From Lasiodiplodia sp. COLG20 (lineage: Eukaryota; Ascomycota; Dothideomycetes; Botryosphaeriales; Botryosphaeriaceae): a DNA stretch of 64,000 nt. Below, in pieces: positions 22,441 to 33,401 of this stretch (positions within the stretch are counted from its first letter, which is position 1; the number at the start of each line of letters is the position of its first letter). The DNA lies in assembly GCA_009801085.1 (NCBI GenBank), contig VNWV01000002.1, forward strand, positions 2,356,001 to 2,420,000, given 5' to 3'. The notes below the pieces were generated by a model. That model saw only the letters and a program-made list of their open reading frames with translations. It was not told the DNA's origin and searched no databases. The translations under genes were made by a program, and so were the position numbers.

Positions 22441-25039
22441 ATGGCCAGCCCCAAACCTGCGCCGCCCAGGCGGACGCGTATCAGCGCAGCCAAAGCCCGC
22501 ACGGCCTGTGTCACCTGCAGGTAAGAAGCCTCTGTACTCGTCATTAACGAACCTGGATCATGCCTGATGAAGCGACTGATCATGGCCAAGAAATCGGCGC
22601 GTCAAGTGCGACGAGCAGCGGCCAGAATGTGAAAGGTAAGGCTCATTATCCTCGGCTGCTGTGTGGACGGCGGAACAACAAAAGCCTCAGTGGAGCCCCG
22701 AAAATGCTCCTGCGCCTCCTGTTCCCCCAGTCCTAGATCGGCCGCCTGACAGTTCGATCTGCTCTCTCTCCAGGTGCATCAGCAACGGTCGGATATGCTT
22801 TGGCTATGCGGCTCCCTCAAGCGAGGGCCTGGTTGCTTCCCCTGGGCGGTCGGCTAGCGCAACTTTCGAGCCCATCTCACGGCAGCTCTTTGACTCTGGC
22901 GCCGCTCCCCAAGAGCGGCGAGCTCTGGACTTCTTCCTCTCACGCACGGCACCCCAGCTCTCAGGATACTTTGATGCGACCTTCTGGAGCCGGCTTGTGC
23001 TGCAGTTTGGGAGGTGCGAGCCCGCCATCCAGCACGCAATCATGGCCATCAGCTCTGCTCACGAGCAGTGGGACGTAGAGGCCCGAGGGCTGGAGGTTTC
23101 GGATGGCTCTCGCGGGCGCTTTACGCTACGGCAGTATAACAAAGCCATTGCTCGCCTATCCGAGCAAGCATCTGGCGCCCCCCAGCCGAGCCGCACGCTA
23201 CTGCTGACGTGCGTCCTTTTCGTGTGTCTAGAATTCCTGCGCGGCGACACGAACATGGCCATGACCCATACGCTCAATGGTCTCAACATCCTGAGCGCCT
23301 GGCAGGCGGACGTCGCGAAACAGAAGCTTAAGGGTTTCTCGGACTACCAGAAAAAGGAAGAAGAGTTTGTTAACGAGAACTTGACCCCCATCTTCTGCAG
23401 GCTGAGCGTCATCTCGACCCTTTTGGGAAAACCAACCCCCATCGTCCGCTCGAAACCTCCCTCGATGGACGGCAGCGAACCGCCCTCTCTTCCAGGCGGC
23501 TTTTCTTTCAGCACGCTGAACGAGGCGAGAGACGCACTCATCGACATTCAGAATTCGGGGCTGCGTTTCATGTGGGCCACCATGGAGAAGAAGTACCAGG
23601 GGACCATTGCAATGACCGAGATACTTGAGCAAGTCCGCTTGGAGATGAGGCTGGCAGAGTGGCATCGTGCACTTGATGAGTTCGAGGGGCAGGCTGTGCG
23701 GCGACCGAAAAGCCAGATCACCGAACAAGCAAGGACCGCCGAAGAAGACAGCCTGATCATCTTGCGCCTGCTCTACTACGTCGCGCACATATGGCTGTCC
23801 AGCTGCCTCTCCCTAAAGGAGACCGCCTACGACGCCTTCATCTCCGAGTTCCAGCAGATTAACGCTCTCTCCGCTAGGCTCCTGTCGCGCCGTAGGTCGA
23901 ACGCGTCGTCATCCTCAGCCTCCTACTCCACCTCGTCTTCATCTCTCTCCGGGGCTTCCTCCGGAACTTTCTCCTTTGACACAGAGCTGGTCGGCCCTTT
24001 GTACTTCACCGCCATCAAATGCCGCGACCCACCCACCCGCCGGCAGACTCTTGCCCTGCTGGAGCAGTGCAACAAGCGCGAGGGCGCCATTGACTCACGC
24101 CGTGCCAGTCAGCTCGCAACGGCCATCATGCAGATCGAGGAGGCAGGCATGCAGCTCGCAGCCCAATGCCGCGTCACCCCAACCGACGCACCAGCGTCCC
24201 AACCATCCCACGATACCGGTTCGCCCTCGTCCTCGCGCCTCGATACCGCCGCCATGTTCTCCTCCTCCTCGCTGCCGGCAGCAGAAGAAAATACAACCAC
24301 CCACCGCCATCACCACCAACACCACCCCCACCGCTACCCCCAACCACAACAACATCAACAACATCATCATCACTACAACCATCTCCCATCAGAGCACACC
24401 CGCGTCGCCCACGTCGTCGGGCTCCCCACAACCCTAACCGGCGATGCTGCCGCCGCTTCCGCTGCCGGTGGTGGTGGAGTCATGCCACCATCCGTCAGCC
24501 GCCCGCCGCACGAGGCCTTCGCCGACACGGCCGCCCGCCTGCCGCCCGAGGGCAACCGCGTCTTGGCCTACTACGAGCCCGTCATGCTGCCGTCGGACCG
24601 CGCGCTGCCGCCGGGCGTGCAGGCGGCCACGGCGGCCGCGGCGCAGGGGCAGGGCGTGGGTGACGGCGGCAGCTTGGCGTACAGGACCATGGCGGGCGTG
24701 TTTAGGTGGGATGGTGTGTTTAGTGGTGGTACTAGTGCTAATACTACTAATGCTAATGCTGGTGCTGGTGCTGGCAGGGGCCGTGGTCGTGGTCGTGGTG
24801 GGATGCCGATGGCTGTTGGTGGTGTGAGTGCTGGTGTTGGGATGGGAGGGATCCACGGGGCTCCTGGGGTTGGCAATCGTGGTGGTGGTGGTAGTGGTCA
24901 TGCGCAGAGAGGACGTGGGCAGGGGCATCATGGACAAGGCCAAGGACAGGCGCAGGGGCAGGCACCAGGGCAAGGTGAGTGGTGGCCGCAGCAAGGGCGT
25001 TATCCTCCTCATCATCATAACCAGCATTTTTATGAGTAA
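22441..25039 (+). CDS. Zn2Cys6 transcription factor with low-complexity C terminus
   Basis: Fungal binuclear-zinc-cluster regulator. Exons 22441-22520, 22591-22635 and 22774-25039 give 796 residues. Joining the first three exons restores the exact zinc cluster C-x2-C-x6-C-x6-C-x2-C-x6-C (CVTCRNRRVKC then CERCISNGRIC, about residues 24-51). Both introns fall inside this domain. The middle (LDFFLSRTAPQLSGYF, IMAISSAHEQWD) resembles the fungal-specific regulatory domain of the Fungal_trans_2 / DUF3468 type. The last 300 residues are low complexity: a His/Gln block (about 24300-24390), Ala and Gly runs, RGRGRGRGG (about 24777-24800) and GQGQGQAQGQ (about 24940-24970). These may support condensation or RNA contact, which is inference. 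The target genes are unknown; the adjacent NACHT gene is convergent and gives no clue. Confidence 0.9.
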
Positions 25040-25763
25040 GCGAGGTGGGAGATCCCTCGCCATGCCTACAAGGCGGTGGTTATTATATGTTTGGGTTTTC
25101 ATTGCGCCGGGATCCTTTATCTTGGCCGTGTGGATATGGCTTTTCGTCAGCGAGGGGCAGCGTAGGTGTGCCGGAGTAAGGAGATTTGGGCGGCGCGTAC
25201 TTGTGGATGCTTTCGGTACCGTGATTCAGCTAATTGGGGTTTGCCGGTTCATACGTTCCCAATTCTGGACGGAGTGGATGGATAATGTATGCGTTGGAGT
25301 TACTGCCTGTGATCAAAGTGCAATATGTGAATCATGGCCCCAGCTTCAGGCTGCAGCTTGCTTTCCCCAACAGGACCTTAAAGCATGTAGAGTGAGTATC
25401 TACAAAGCCCAGCATGCTGCTGGTGAGCCGATAAACAAGCAACATCAGCGAATTACGTTAGTTGTAGCGGTTACATGTTAGGATCCCGGCATATGATGAT
25501 AGTTGATATACGTTCTCATGGTTACGAGCACATGCAGCATGGATTCATTTAACTTTGCTACAAGAAACGCCATACTAGTCCCAAACATAGCGATGTCAGC
25601 CTTACCAATTTGATTTACGTATTACAAGTACGGTCAGCTTGTTGGCGCTTATCGGAGAAGAGCTATCATTAAGATTCTGCGATCTTCGGGCGAGGAGACT
25701 ACCTGAAAAAGAGAAGAGAATAGGACGTGCTAATAAAGATAGAAGAGACAGAACCAGATAATC
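25040..25763. other. Convergent intergenic region
   Basis: 3' UTR space between the Zn2Cys6 factor (plus) and the NACHT protein (minus). Nothing recognised. Confidence 0.6.
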
Positions 25764-28505
25764 TCATCCCGCTTTGACACGACCATTCGATCTACCAATC
25801 CCCAAAACATAAGTCAGACCCCCCTTCGTAAGTTTATCCACTTGGCGATACCACCTCGATTTCCTGGATTTCCTGGATTTCCTGGGGTTTATTTTACGTC
25901 TAACTTCCTCAGGAGAGCATCCTTTGAGGTGAAGCCGAGGCCGTGCACCGTGTTCGTCGAAAAGCTCAAAAATTTCTTGTCGGGATCCACTCATCGCCGG
26001 TGTTTCGGGGAGGGTACCCCTAGCGTATAAATCATGTTCGATCGCCCTCCATGGCGACGATGACAATGGGCTGTATGAATTTGGGTCGACGCCACGTTGC
26101 AGTAGCGCTTCAACAGCCTCTACACAGTAGACTATGACGGCAGTGCGAAGTGCAAGGCGGCCGTACAATGGTTGCTGGGGGTCGTGATGAGACGCTATGT
26201 ACCGGACACATGAGCCACATTTGACACAAATAGCCCATATCAAGAAGTTAGGGTAGGGCCCGAATTGTGTCCATTGGCGAATTCCGTACTCAAAGACCGA
26301 GAAAGATTCGTCCTGAGATACGTATTTGTACATCATCTCGAAAAGCCTTTCAAGTTCAACTGCGATTCTTTCTCCATCTGGCTTTTCTTTCGAGCCGAGT
26401 TTCTCAACAACCCTTGCAGCCACCAAAAACTCACTGAAAACGTTACGCGACGTTGCTGGACTGCGGTCGCCTGTTCGTCCAACAGACTTCAGGTAGAATA
26501 TGGAGGAAGCACCAATCGCTCGAAACGGGTCAAAATTGTTCTCGACGCATCGAAAGTATTCCTGGATGTCTGAGCGAGAAACGAAGTCCCTAACGGTTCT
26601 ATGGAGAAACTCGACAGTAGCATTTGGCCCACGTATGGAATATGATGGGACTTCCAGAAGGCCTTTGCAACGACTGTTGAGGCGACGCCTGGCTGATTCT
26701 GCTTGATAACGTAAGCTGTCTGCGTCTAGCGGTTGGCATTCAGCACAGATAGCTTCATCCAGGCCGTGGTCAACGAATGACATAGCCAGTAATTTCATCG
26801 AGAAGTCCGATTCTAAAGATACAAGCAAGACTCGAATCATACGACAAGCTTGTTGACGGTAAGGTAAAGATTCTTGGTCCTCGAGAATCTTCCGGAATAG
26901 GTCCTCAAGATCAGGTGGAATATCCTGTAGCCTTTTGTGCAAGTCTGGCATCGTGCAACCGTCGCGGAGACCGTCCACCAAAGACTGAACAACGAGCTTG
27001 ACCCAAAGGAACACGCCAGCTGCTTTCTCCAGTACTTCCGAGATGAGCTTTTCAGCACTGCTTGGATGAACATTCCGGAGCTGGATAAACATGCTACTCT
27101 CTTCCAACTTCTCAGTGGTGAAGATTCTGATATCATGTGATGTGAGTGTCTCGACTCGGAGGTATGGCAGTGACTTGAATGCTTCTTCAAACGCGAGCCA
27201 AGGTCTGCTGGCCACACAGAGCTTGACATTCGGCCTTCTTGACACCCGTATAATCCAGTCCGCAAGCTCTTTGCTGTTACCGTCGAATTCGTCAAGGCCG
27301 TCGATCATGAGAAAGAATCTGGTGGAGTCCACAGACACAAGGCTTTCGAAGGCTTTTTGCAGTTCGGACGTGGACCAGGAGCGGAGATCACTACCGAATA
27401 GTTCACAGTATCTCCAACGGTCTGGGAAATGTCGCGGAATATCATCTGTGTTATCTTGTAGAGCATCATAGAGAAGCGTCCGAAAAAGGCCATCTCTGGA
27501 CATCTGCATGGCTGTTCCCGAGTTCCAGAAGAAAAACCCAGCCCTAGCGAGCTTTCCGGGCCTTCTCCATTCTTGCAGGTGTTCAAGGGTCCGAGGGTCG
27601 TTGTATAGGTATTTCATCAGGGTGGACTTTCCCGAACCTGGTTTTCCTGTGATCCAGAAAAGATTTCCATCGCCTCGTAGCCAGTCTACAAATCCGATCT
27701 GAGACCGACTTGAGTCATTCTGGGAGCTCAGTGATGAAGGCTGTGCGTAAGGTTCCCCATGCTCCTTGAAAATCCATTCGAATGTTTTCTTGTGCGCTTC
27801 TTCGATCTGCTCGTATCGATTCGCGAGATCGGAGAACTGGAGATGCTCATGGATTCGACGTTTTTGAAGCCGGTCATGGCGTTTTTTTGCAGATTTCGAG
27901 AAGGACTCAGAGAACATTCCTATGTCTTGCTTGGCCTTGAATTGCCAGTTGCTCTTGTGGAACTCTTCGATGAATTCGCGTCGCCAATCGTTGTCTGGGT
28001 TCAAGCCTGCGTTTCCAAGCAAAGTTGCGCTGGAACTCCCTTTCGGATTTTTGAGCTGTGGTCCAATCCGTTCGATACGCTGTCGGAGAGCAACCAAAAG
28101 GGCGGTATCAATTTGGCTCCGGTATCTTTCCAGCCGGTGGATCAATGCCTGAATCTCCTTCTCTTTCCAGACTGTAAGAACTGCCTGCCTAAACGAGCGC
28201 CATTTTGTCTTAGAATCTGACCCCTTTAACCTCCGCACGACCTCCAAGAGCTCATCCGCTACCTTTTGACATCCGGTACAAAGATCTTTTAGTTGCTTGT
28301 CTGCTTTCGTGAGGTGAGATTTGCCCTCGTTGACCTCGCGGCTGAGTTCCAGAAGGCTCGTCGAGATAGCCTCGAGTTCCACAATCTCAACCGCCGCCCC
28401 ATCCGCAGAGCTGTGGATTTCGCGAGTCTTGGACAACAGGTCGCTCGAAAAAGTAATCAGCTGGACGATGCTTGAAGCGAGACCGATGGCACTGGCAGGA
28501 TCCAT
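25764..28505 (-). CDS. NACHT-type STAND (NLR-like) protein
   Basis: Signal-transduction NTPase of the fungal NLR-like class; such proteins can act in non-self recognition or cell death, but no role is shown here. It is a single exon of 913 residues from the ATG complementary to 28503-28505 (MDPASAIGLASS). The N-terminal domain of about 150 residues is helical and resembles the HeLo-like/SesA-type N-terminal domains of fungal STAND proteins. The NACHT domain has Walker A GKPGSGKST (about 287-295) and Walker B FFLMIDGLDEFDG (about 397-409). After the helical arm, the C terminus holds two degenerate ankyrin-like units (AVEALLQRGVDPN and IFELFDEHGARPR). There are no long regular repeats like those of hyper-variable NLRs. 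It ends in a basic tail built partly from a 9-base tandem repeat. Whether the protein is active or an eroded copy cannot be told. Confidence 0.88.
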   Translation of the reverse strand: MDPASAIGLASSIVQLITFSSDLLSKTREIHSSADGAAVEIVELEAISTSLLELSREVNEGKSHLTKADKQLKDLCTGCQKVADELLEVVRRLKGSDSKTKWRSFRQAVLTVWKEKEIQALIHRLERYRSQIDTALLVALRQRIERIGPQLKNPKGSSSATLLGNAGLNPDNDWRREFIEEFHKSNWQFKAKQDIGMFSESFSKSAKKRHDRLQKRRIHEHLQFSDLANRYEQIEEAHKKTFEWIFKEHGEPYAQPSSLSSQNDSSRSQIGFVDWLRGDGNLFWITGKPGSGKSTLMKYLYNDPRTLEHLQEWRRPGKLARAGFFFWNSGTAMQMSRDGLFRTLLYDALQDNTDDIPRHFPDRWRYCELFGSDLRSWSTSELQKAFESLVSVDSTRFFLMIDGLDEFDGNSKELADWIIRVSRRPNVKLCVASRPWLAFEEAFKSLPYLRVETLTSHDIRIFTTEKLEESSMFIQLRNVHPSSAEKLISEVLEKAAGVFLWVKLVVQSLVDGLRDGCTMPDLHKRLQDIPPDLEDLFRKILEDQESLPYRQQACRMIRVLLVSLESDFSMKLLAMSFVDHGLDEAICAECQPLDADSLRYQAESARRRLNSRCKGLLEVPSYSIRGPNATVEFLHRTVRDFVSRSDIQEYFRCVENNFDPFRAIGASSIFYLKSVGRTGDRSPATSRNVFSEFLVAARVVEKLGSKEKPDGERIAVELERLFEMMYKYVSQDESFSVFEYGIRQWTQFGPYPNFLIWAICVKCGSCVRYIASHHDPQQPLYGRLALRTAVIVYCVEAVEALLQRGVDPNSYSPLSSSPWRAIEHDLYARGTLPETPAMSGSRQEIFELFDEHGARPRLHLKGCSPEEVRRKINPRKSRKSRKSRWYRQVDKLTKGGLTYVLGIGRSNGRVKAG
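25858..25884. repeat. 9-bp tandem repeat (gatttcctg x3) in the NACHT gene
   Basis: Three perfect copies of a 9-base unit in the 3' coding end of the NACHT gene. On the minus strand they encode a KSR-KSR-KSR basic run near the C terminus. Length variation would change protein charge without shifting frame. Confidence 0.9.
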
Positions 28506-29100
28506 CTTGACTGAGTGGGTTCGGTGCAAGCGATGAAGAAACGGAAACAAAGCAAGCTGAGCGGGTCAGGCTGAGAGATCTCGTGAACCAGCCGCGTCAG
28601 CATAGCCTGTTTTCTTTTACGTGGTTAGTATTGACGAATTAGATTGCAGCTGCAGCTTTTGTAGCACCGTGGCGTTTTAGTGCTGTGGCATGCTTGACCT
28701 TCAGCCAGCAGCTTTACAGAGGGGTATTTTAGCCGAAGGTCCGCATAGTTTTGTGTTTCGCTCATGCCATGGGTATTCGAAGCTATTATTCAGATGTTAA
28801 CGTGGAATTAATAATTATACATTTTCGTTCGGACGACAGCTTCTAGTGCTCACGTGCTGTTCCTTGTGAAGGAAACTGTTGAGGCATAATTGACCCAGGG
28901 TCTGGGTAACTGTCGTTCTTCGCGCTAGGCTTCGGCTGCAATACCCCTCTGTTAGGGGTGAATACGCTGAGATGCAATCACACAAGGGCTACCCGTTCAT
29001 CAACGGATTTTCATTGACACGCAGGGGCCAGTGCAGATACTGAAGGACGTAACGACTCTTTCCCCTTCTTCTCTGCACATAAACACCCCCAATAGCCAGT
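28506..29100. other. Intergenic, promoter of the NACHT gene
   Basis: 595 bases between the NACHT start and the amidase stop. No RNA gene or repeat recognised. Confidence 0.55.
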
Positions 29101-30904
29101 TTACAGTGCTTCCAATATTCTGCCGGCCATTCCGAGTACTTTCTCTTCTTCTAACCTTCTTGCCACGATCTGCAGGCTGATTGGTTGGCCATGCACCGCT
29201 TCTGCATCATCTAATTTCGCGCGTCAGTAAAAAGTAACACGGCATTTCATGCAACACAAACTTACAGTCATCTCTAGTGACCTTATCGAATTCGCTAAAA
29301 GGTTCGCGAGACTTCTCCTCTGGCGACAGCCCATCCACCGCCTTGTCAACGGCCATGCCAGTCGGAAACGACACCGCAGCATAGTCCATGCAGTTGTACA
29401 CGCACGTGTAGCCCACGTACTTGAACTTGCTATGTTCGACCGTGGCATACGGCGCTGTTGGGCAGATGATACCGTCAAGGTCCGCAGCATTCCAACGGTC
29501 GAGATAGCGCTTCTGCAGGTCTGTCCGCTCAAGATGGATCTGCCACATGTCGTAGACACCAGTTTCGGTCGCTGTCTCGTATGCGGCCATCTCAGGTCGG
29601 AAAGGCTCGTTAGTCGAACCCAGGAGCTTGCGGACGGATTTACCACCGTCTGCGAGGAACATGCGTTGCTTATGGACCGGTCAGTCTTGCGTGCGAGTAC
29701 GAGATTTCCATTGCGGGGATCCTTACAATCAAGCTTCCCGCTTGTGCATGCATTCCCTGGCTTTCCCACTCAATTATTTCATGCCCCGCCTTCTTGAGTT
29801 TCTCGACAGTCTCTTTCAACGCCCTCGTCACAGGTGGCGTCGGCATGACAACGTCATCATGCCACAAGACAGCCAACTTCAGCTTCTTCGGAACCTCAAC
29901 CTCACGCCATGGGATAGGCACACACTTCGGGTCCTGTAGCCACGGCTGGAGACCCACCATCGTCTTCGAGTACAGCAACACACTCTCCAACGACGGCGCA
30001 AGCGGGCCGTTGACACTGGCCACTGCCTCCTGGCCGGCCAGGCCAGACTGGGTCTTCAGGGTCGGGAACCTGCCCAAGCTGGGCCTCAGGGTCCAGATAC
30101 CGGTGCAGGCGGCGGGGATGCGCAGAGAGCCGCCAATGTCGCTGCCGACGCCCAGCGGACTGCCGCCGAAGGCGATCAGGGCGCTCTCGCCTCCGCTGCT
30201 GCCGCCGGGCGTCAGGGCGCGGTTGCGCGGGTTCGTGGTGCGGCCGAAGACGTTGTTGACTGACTCGGCGATCATCATGGCGGTCGGCACGTTCGTCTTG
30301 ACGTACAGCACGGCGCCGGCGGCGAGCAGCAGGTCGACGAGGGTGCTGTTGTAGGCGGCGGGCTTGCCGACCAGCGACGCGAAGCCGAGGGTGGCATCCT
30401 TGCCGACGACGTGGAAGTTGTCCTTGATGGATATGGGGAGGCCGTGGAAGGGGCCGACGAGCTGGCCGGTCTTCTCGAGATGCTCGTCTCGGGAGCGGGC
30501 GGTGGAGATGGCGAGGTCGAAGAGGGTTTCGGAGAGACAGTTCGTCTGGGAAGGTTCGGGTCAGCATTTCCTCCAAAAAGCAATGCGCCGAAGCAATTCG
30601 CAAGCTGATTCGGAGCTTTGGAGAAGTGTACCAGCTGATGGGCAGCTGCGGCCCTCTTGCAAAACGCGCGGGTGACCTTTTCAGAGGTCCATTGGCGAGT
30701 CTTGAGCTTCTCGAGCAATTGCGCAGCAGGAGTGTTGGTAATTTCGAGCTCCTCAGAGGTAAGCCAGCCAGACTGTTCCGGGAAGCCGGTTACGTCAAGC
30801 TGGGTATCCGGCGGCAGCTTGTCCGCGGGAATGCGCCATTCTTGCGGGATGGAGTCGGACAGCTCCTGGCGCTTTTTGGCGGCGATATCCTCCCAAGCTG
30901 ACAT
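29101..30904 (-). CDS. Acetamidase-like amidase (amidase signature family)
   Basis: Hydrolyses carboxylic amides to acid and ammonia; closest in layout to fungal AmdS-type acetamidases, though the substrate is unproven. Exons 30904-30632, 30545-29727, 29668-29266 and 29210-29101 give 534 residues, near the 548 of Aspergillus AmdS. The amidase signature catalytic triad is intact: Lys in PISIKDN, the glycine/serine stretch LTPGGSSGGESAL, and the nucleophile Ser in GVGSDIGGSLRIPAA. The C terminus HGQPISLQIVARR is the usual family end. The gene diverges from an MFS transporter across a 0.94-kb shared promoter region. This fits a nitrogen-source uptake and breakdown pair (inference). Confidence 0.93.
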
Positions 30905-31844
30905 TGCGTTAGGAATACTGAGTGCAGGTCGAATGCAGCAGCGAAGAGGACTCACCGTGGTTCTTGTGTAGTGGATGTAGTGGAGGACCGGTGCGGGCAG
31001 CTGTCCCACCTTTGGCGCGCCGTCGGCTTCCTTCGGTCTACTCCCGAGCCGACTGGCGGACGAGCCCCCGACGTCATCCATTGTTACACAAGGGACTAGA
31101 AGAAACAACCGAAACTGTGTCGTCGTCGGATAGAGGGAGGAACGGGCGGGTGGCAGTGGAGTAACGTCGGTCTCGATTTGCTTCCTCCGTCTCTTTCTCA
31201 TACTTTTCTCCCGTCTTGGTAAGTCTGCAGCCCCTTTCTCTTCTTCCGGGCAAGCGGTCTGCCGACGATGCTTCGGCAGTGTTATCGTGACGCGACGGCC
31301 TTGGAAGTCGATCAGCCGACGGTGGACGATATTGCCTTCCCCGCAACGGCTACTGCCTCCGCACGCACAGCAGCATACGCTGGGCGGGGTCGCCGCGGGG
31401 GTCGCCGGTTGGAGACACCATCGAGCGACCAAACCACAGCCATAGAACAATGAAGTTGATCAATCTTCCTAACGCGGCACAGCAAGCAACCATACCATCG
31501 GCGCGAGCTGCAGCGTCAGGGAGCATCCGTGCGCCTCGACCCGCTGACTCGCCTGCATCGCCGCTCTATCTTCCCACCTATTTGCGACTACACCCCGGTC
31601 TCTTATCGCCCTATCAGATCTGATCGGTCTCGCTCTGCCGGCAATCTTCGCCCATTTCCGTTCGAGCTCTCTGCTATCGCCACCGCCGTCGTCCGCTCAT
31701 TTATTGGCCTCGAGCCGGCCCCAATATTTGCGGATGTTGATGCCGAGTTTTTGATTTTTTCCTGCCGACATCGCCGCCGCCGTGTCACGGGGATTTTTTC
31801 CTATTGAACTGCTGCCAAAACGAAGTGGCATCTGGAGAAGAATT
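30905..31844. promoter_or_regulatory. Shared amidase/transporter promoter with GATA-factor-type sites
   Basis: Five matches to the AreA/NIT2 consensus HGATAR, all as the reverse complement on the plus strand, at 31282-31287, 31566-31571, 31603-31608, 31611-31616 and 31674-31679. Four lie within 115 bases, close to the transporter. Random expectation for the whole region is roughly three, so the enrichment is modest. It does agree with nitrogen-metabolite control of an amidase/permease pair. Confidence 0.4.
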
Positions 31845-33401
31845 ATGGCGGCAATGGAAAGAATACGGGCTTATTTTGGCCCTTCTCAGGCCACCAAGCA
31901 AGAGCGAAAATTGGTCCAGAAGATTGATTTTTTCATTCTCACCTTTTGTTGCCTGAGCTATTTCTGCAACTATGTATGTTTGTCCTTCACTTACACAACA
32001 CACAACGCTAATTGGATGGAAAGCTCGACCGCTCAAACCTCACCAATGCCTATGTCTCGGGTATGGAAGAAGACCTTCACTTTGTGGGGAATCAACTCAC
32101 CCAAATCAACACCATCTTCACCTGCGGTTACATTATCGGCCAGATCCCCTCTAATCTGGCCTTGTACTATATTTCGCCTCGCATCTTCTTCCCGTCAATG
32201 ATGCTTGTATGGGCCTCCCTGACCATGGTCACGGCATCTGTCCAAAAACCCGAGCACATAATGGCCATCCGTTTCTTCCAAGGCATTGCTGAATCTACCA
32301 CCTTTGTCGGAACGCACTACATCCTTGGATCCTGGTACACTTCCAAAGAGCTTGGCAAGCGCAGCGGCATTTTCACAGCCTCTGGCCTTGCCGGCACCAT
32401 GTTCGGCGGTTTCATTCAGAGCGGAATTCAGAAGTCCTTACACCACAAGGGCGGCCTGACCGGCTGGCGCTGGCTCTTCATCATCGACGGACTCATAACC
32501 CTCCCTGTCGCCATTTACGGCTTCCTCCTCTTCCCCGATACGCCCAGCACCACGAAAGCCCCTTACCTCTCCGCCAGCGAGCGCGCCCTCGCCATCTCCC
32601 GCGTGCCCGAAGTCCCCGAACGTGCCCCATTGAGCTTCGCCTTCGTCAAGCGCGTCCTCACCTCCTTCTACTTCTACGCCTTCGTCATCCTGTGGATCAT
32701 CGCCGGCGAGACCGAGTCCTTCTCGACCAACACGCTCCTCGCCCTCTACCTCAAGGCGCACCCGACCAACACGTACACCGTCTCCCAGCTCAACGACTAC
32801 CCGACGGGCGTGCCGGCCGTCGGCATCGTGTCGACGCTCTTCTGGGCGACGCTGACCGACTTCCTCGGCGGCAAGCGCTACCTGGTCGGCTACTGGATCG
32901 GCATCACGGGCATCGCCACGTCGGCCATGATCCTCGGCGCCTTCGGCAGCACCGCCACCGTCATGGGCGCCTACTACTGGGCCGGCAGCGTCTACGCCTG
33001 CCAGGCCACCTTCTTCGCCTGGGCCAACGACGCCCTGCGCTACGAGGAGGACATGCTGCGCGCCGTCGTCGTCGCCTCCATGAACATGGGCAGCAACGTC
33101 TTCAACGCCTGGTGGTCCATCGTCTTTTACTCGGCTGACTTTGCGCCCAAGTTTACGGTAAGCCGGCTTCATTCTCCTCAGTATTTTGTTCTTGAAGAAT
33201 GTGTCGTGGCTAACAGTTTGACAGAGAGGTATGTGGGCCATGATCGGCTGTTCGATCGCCCTCGCCGTATGGACGACCGTTTTGCTTCTGTGGACCGTAC
33301 GCGTGGACAAGAACCGCGTCGTCGATGGTACCGGCAGCGAGCAGAGAGGGGAGGGCAGTATCGAGGAGAGGGACGACGTGGTGGCAGGCGAGAAGGTGTG
33401 A
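31845..33401 (+). CDS. MFS transporter, allantoate/anion:cation symporter family (Dal5-like)
   Basis: Plasma-membrane proton symporter for small organic anions or vitamins; the family includes the yeast allantoate (Dal5) and nicotinate (Tna1) permeases. Exons 31845-31973, 32024-33157 and 33225-33401 give 479 residues with about 12 hydrophobic segments. Splicing creates the family signature LDRSNLTNAYVSGMEEDL after the first TM helix. Other family marks are GYIIGQIPSNLAL, RFFQGIAESTTFVG and TGWRWLFIIDG. The last exon gives the final TM helix (MWAMIGCSIALAVWT) and a charged cytosolic tail. An earlier in-frame ATG at 31782 exists, but it would add a presequence unlike the family. The divergent amidase suggests an amide- or ureide-derived substrate (inference). 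Confidence 0.92.
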
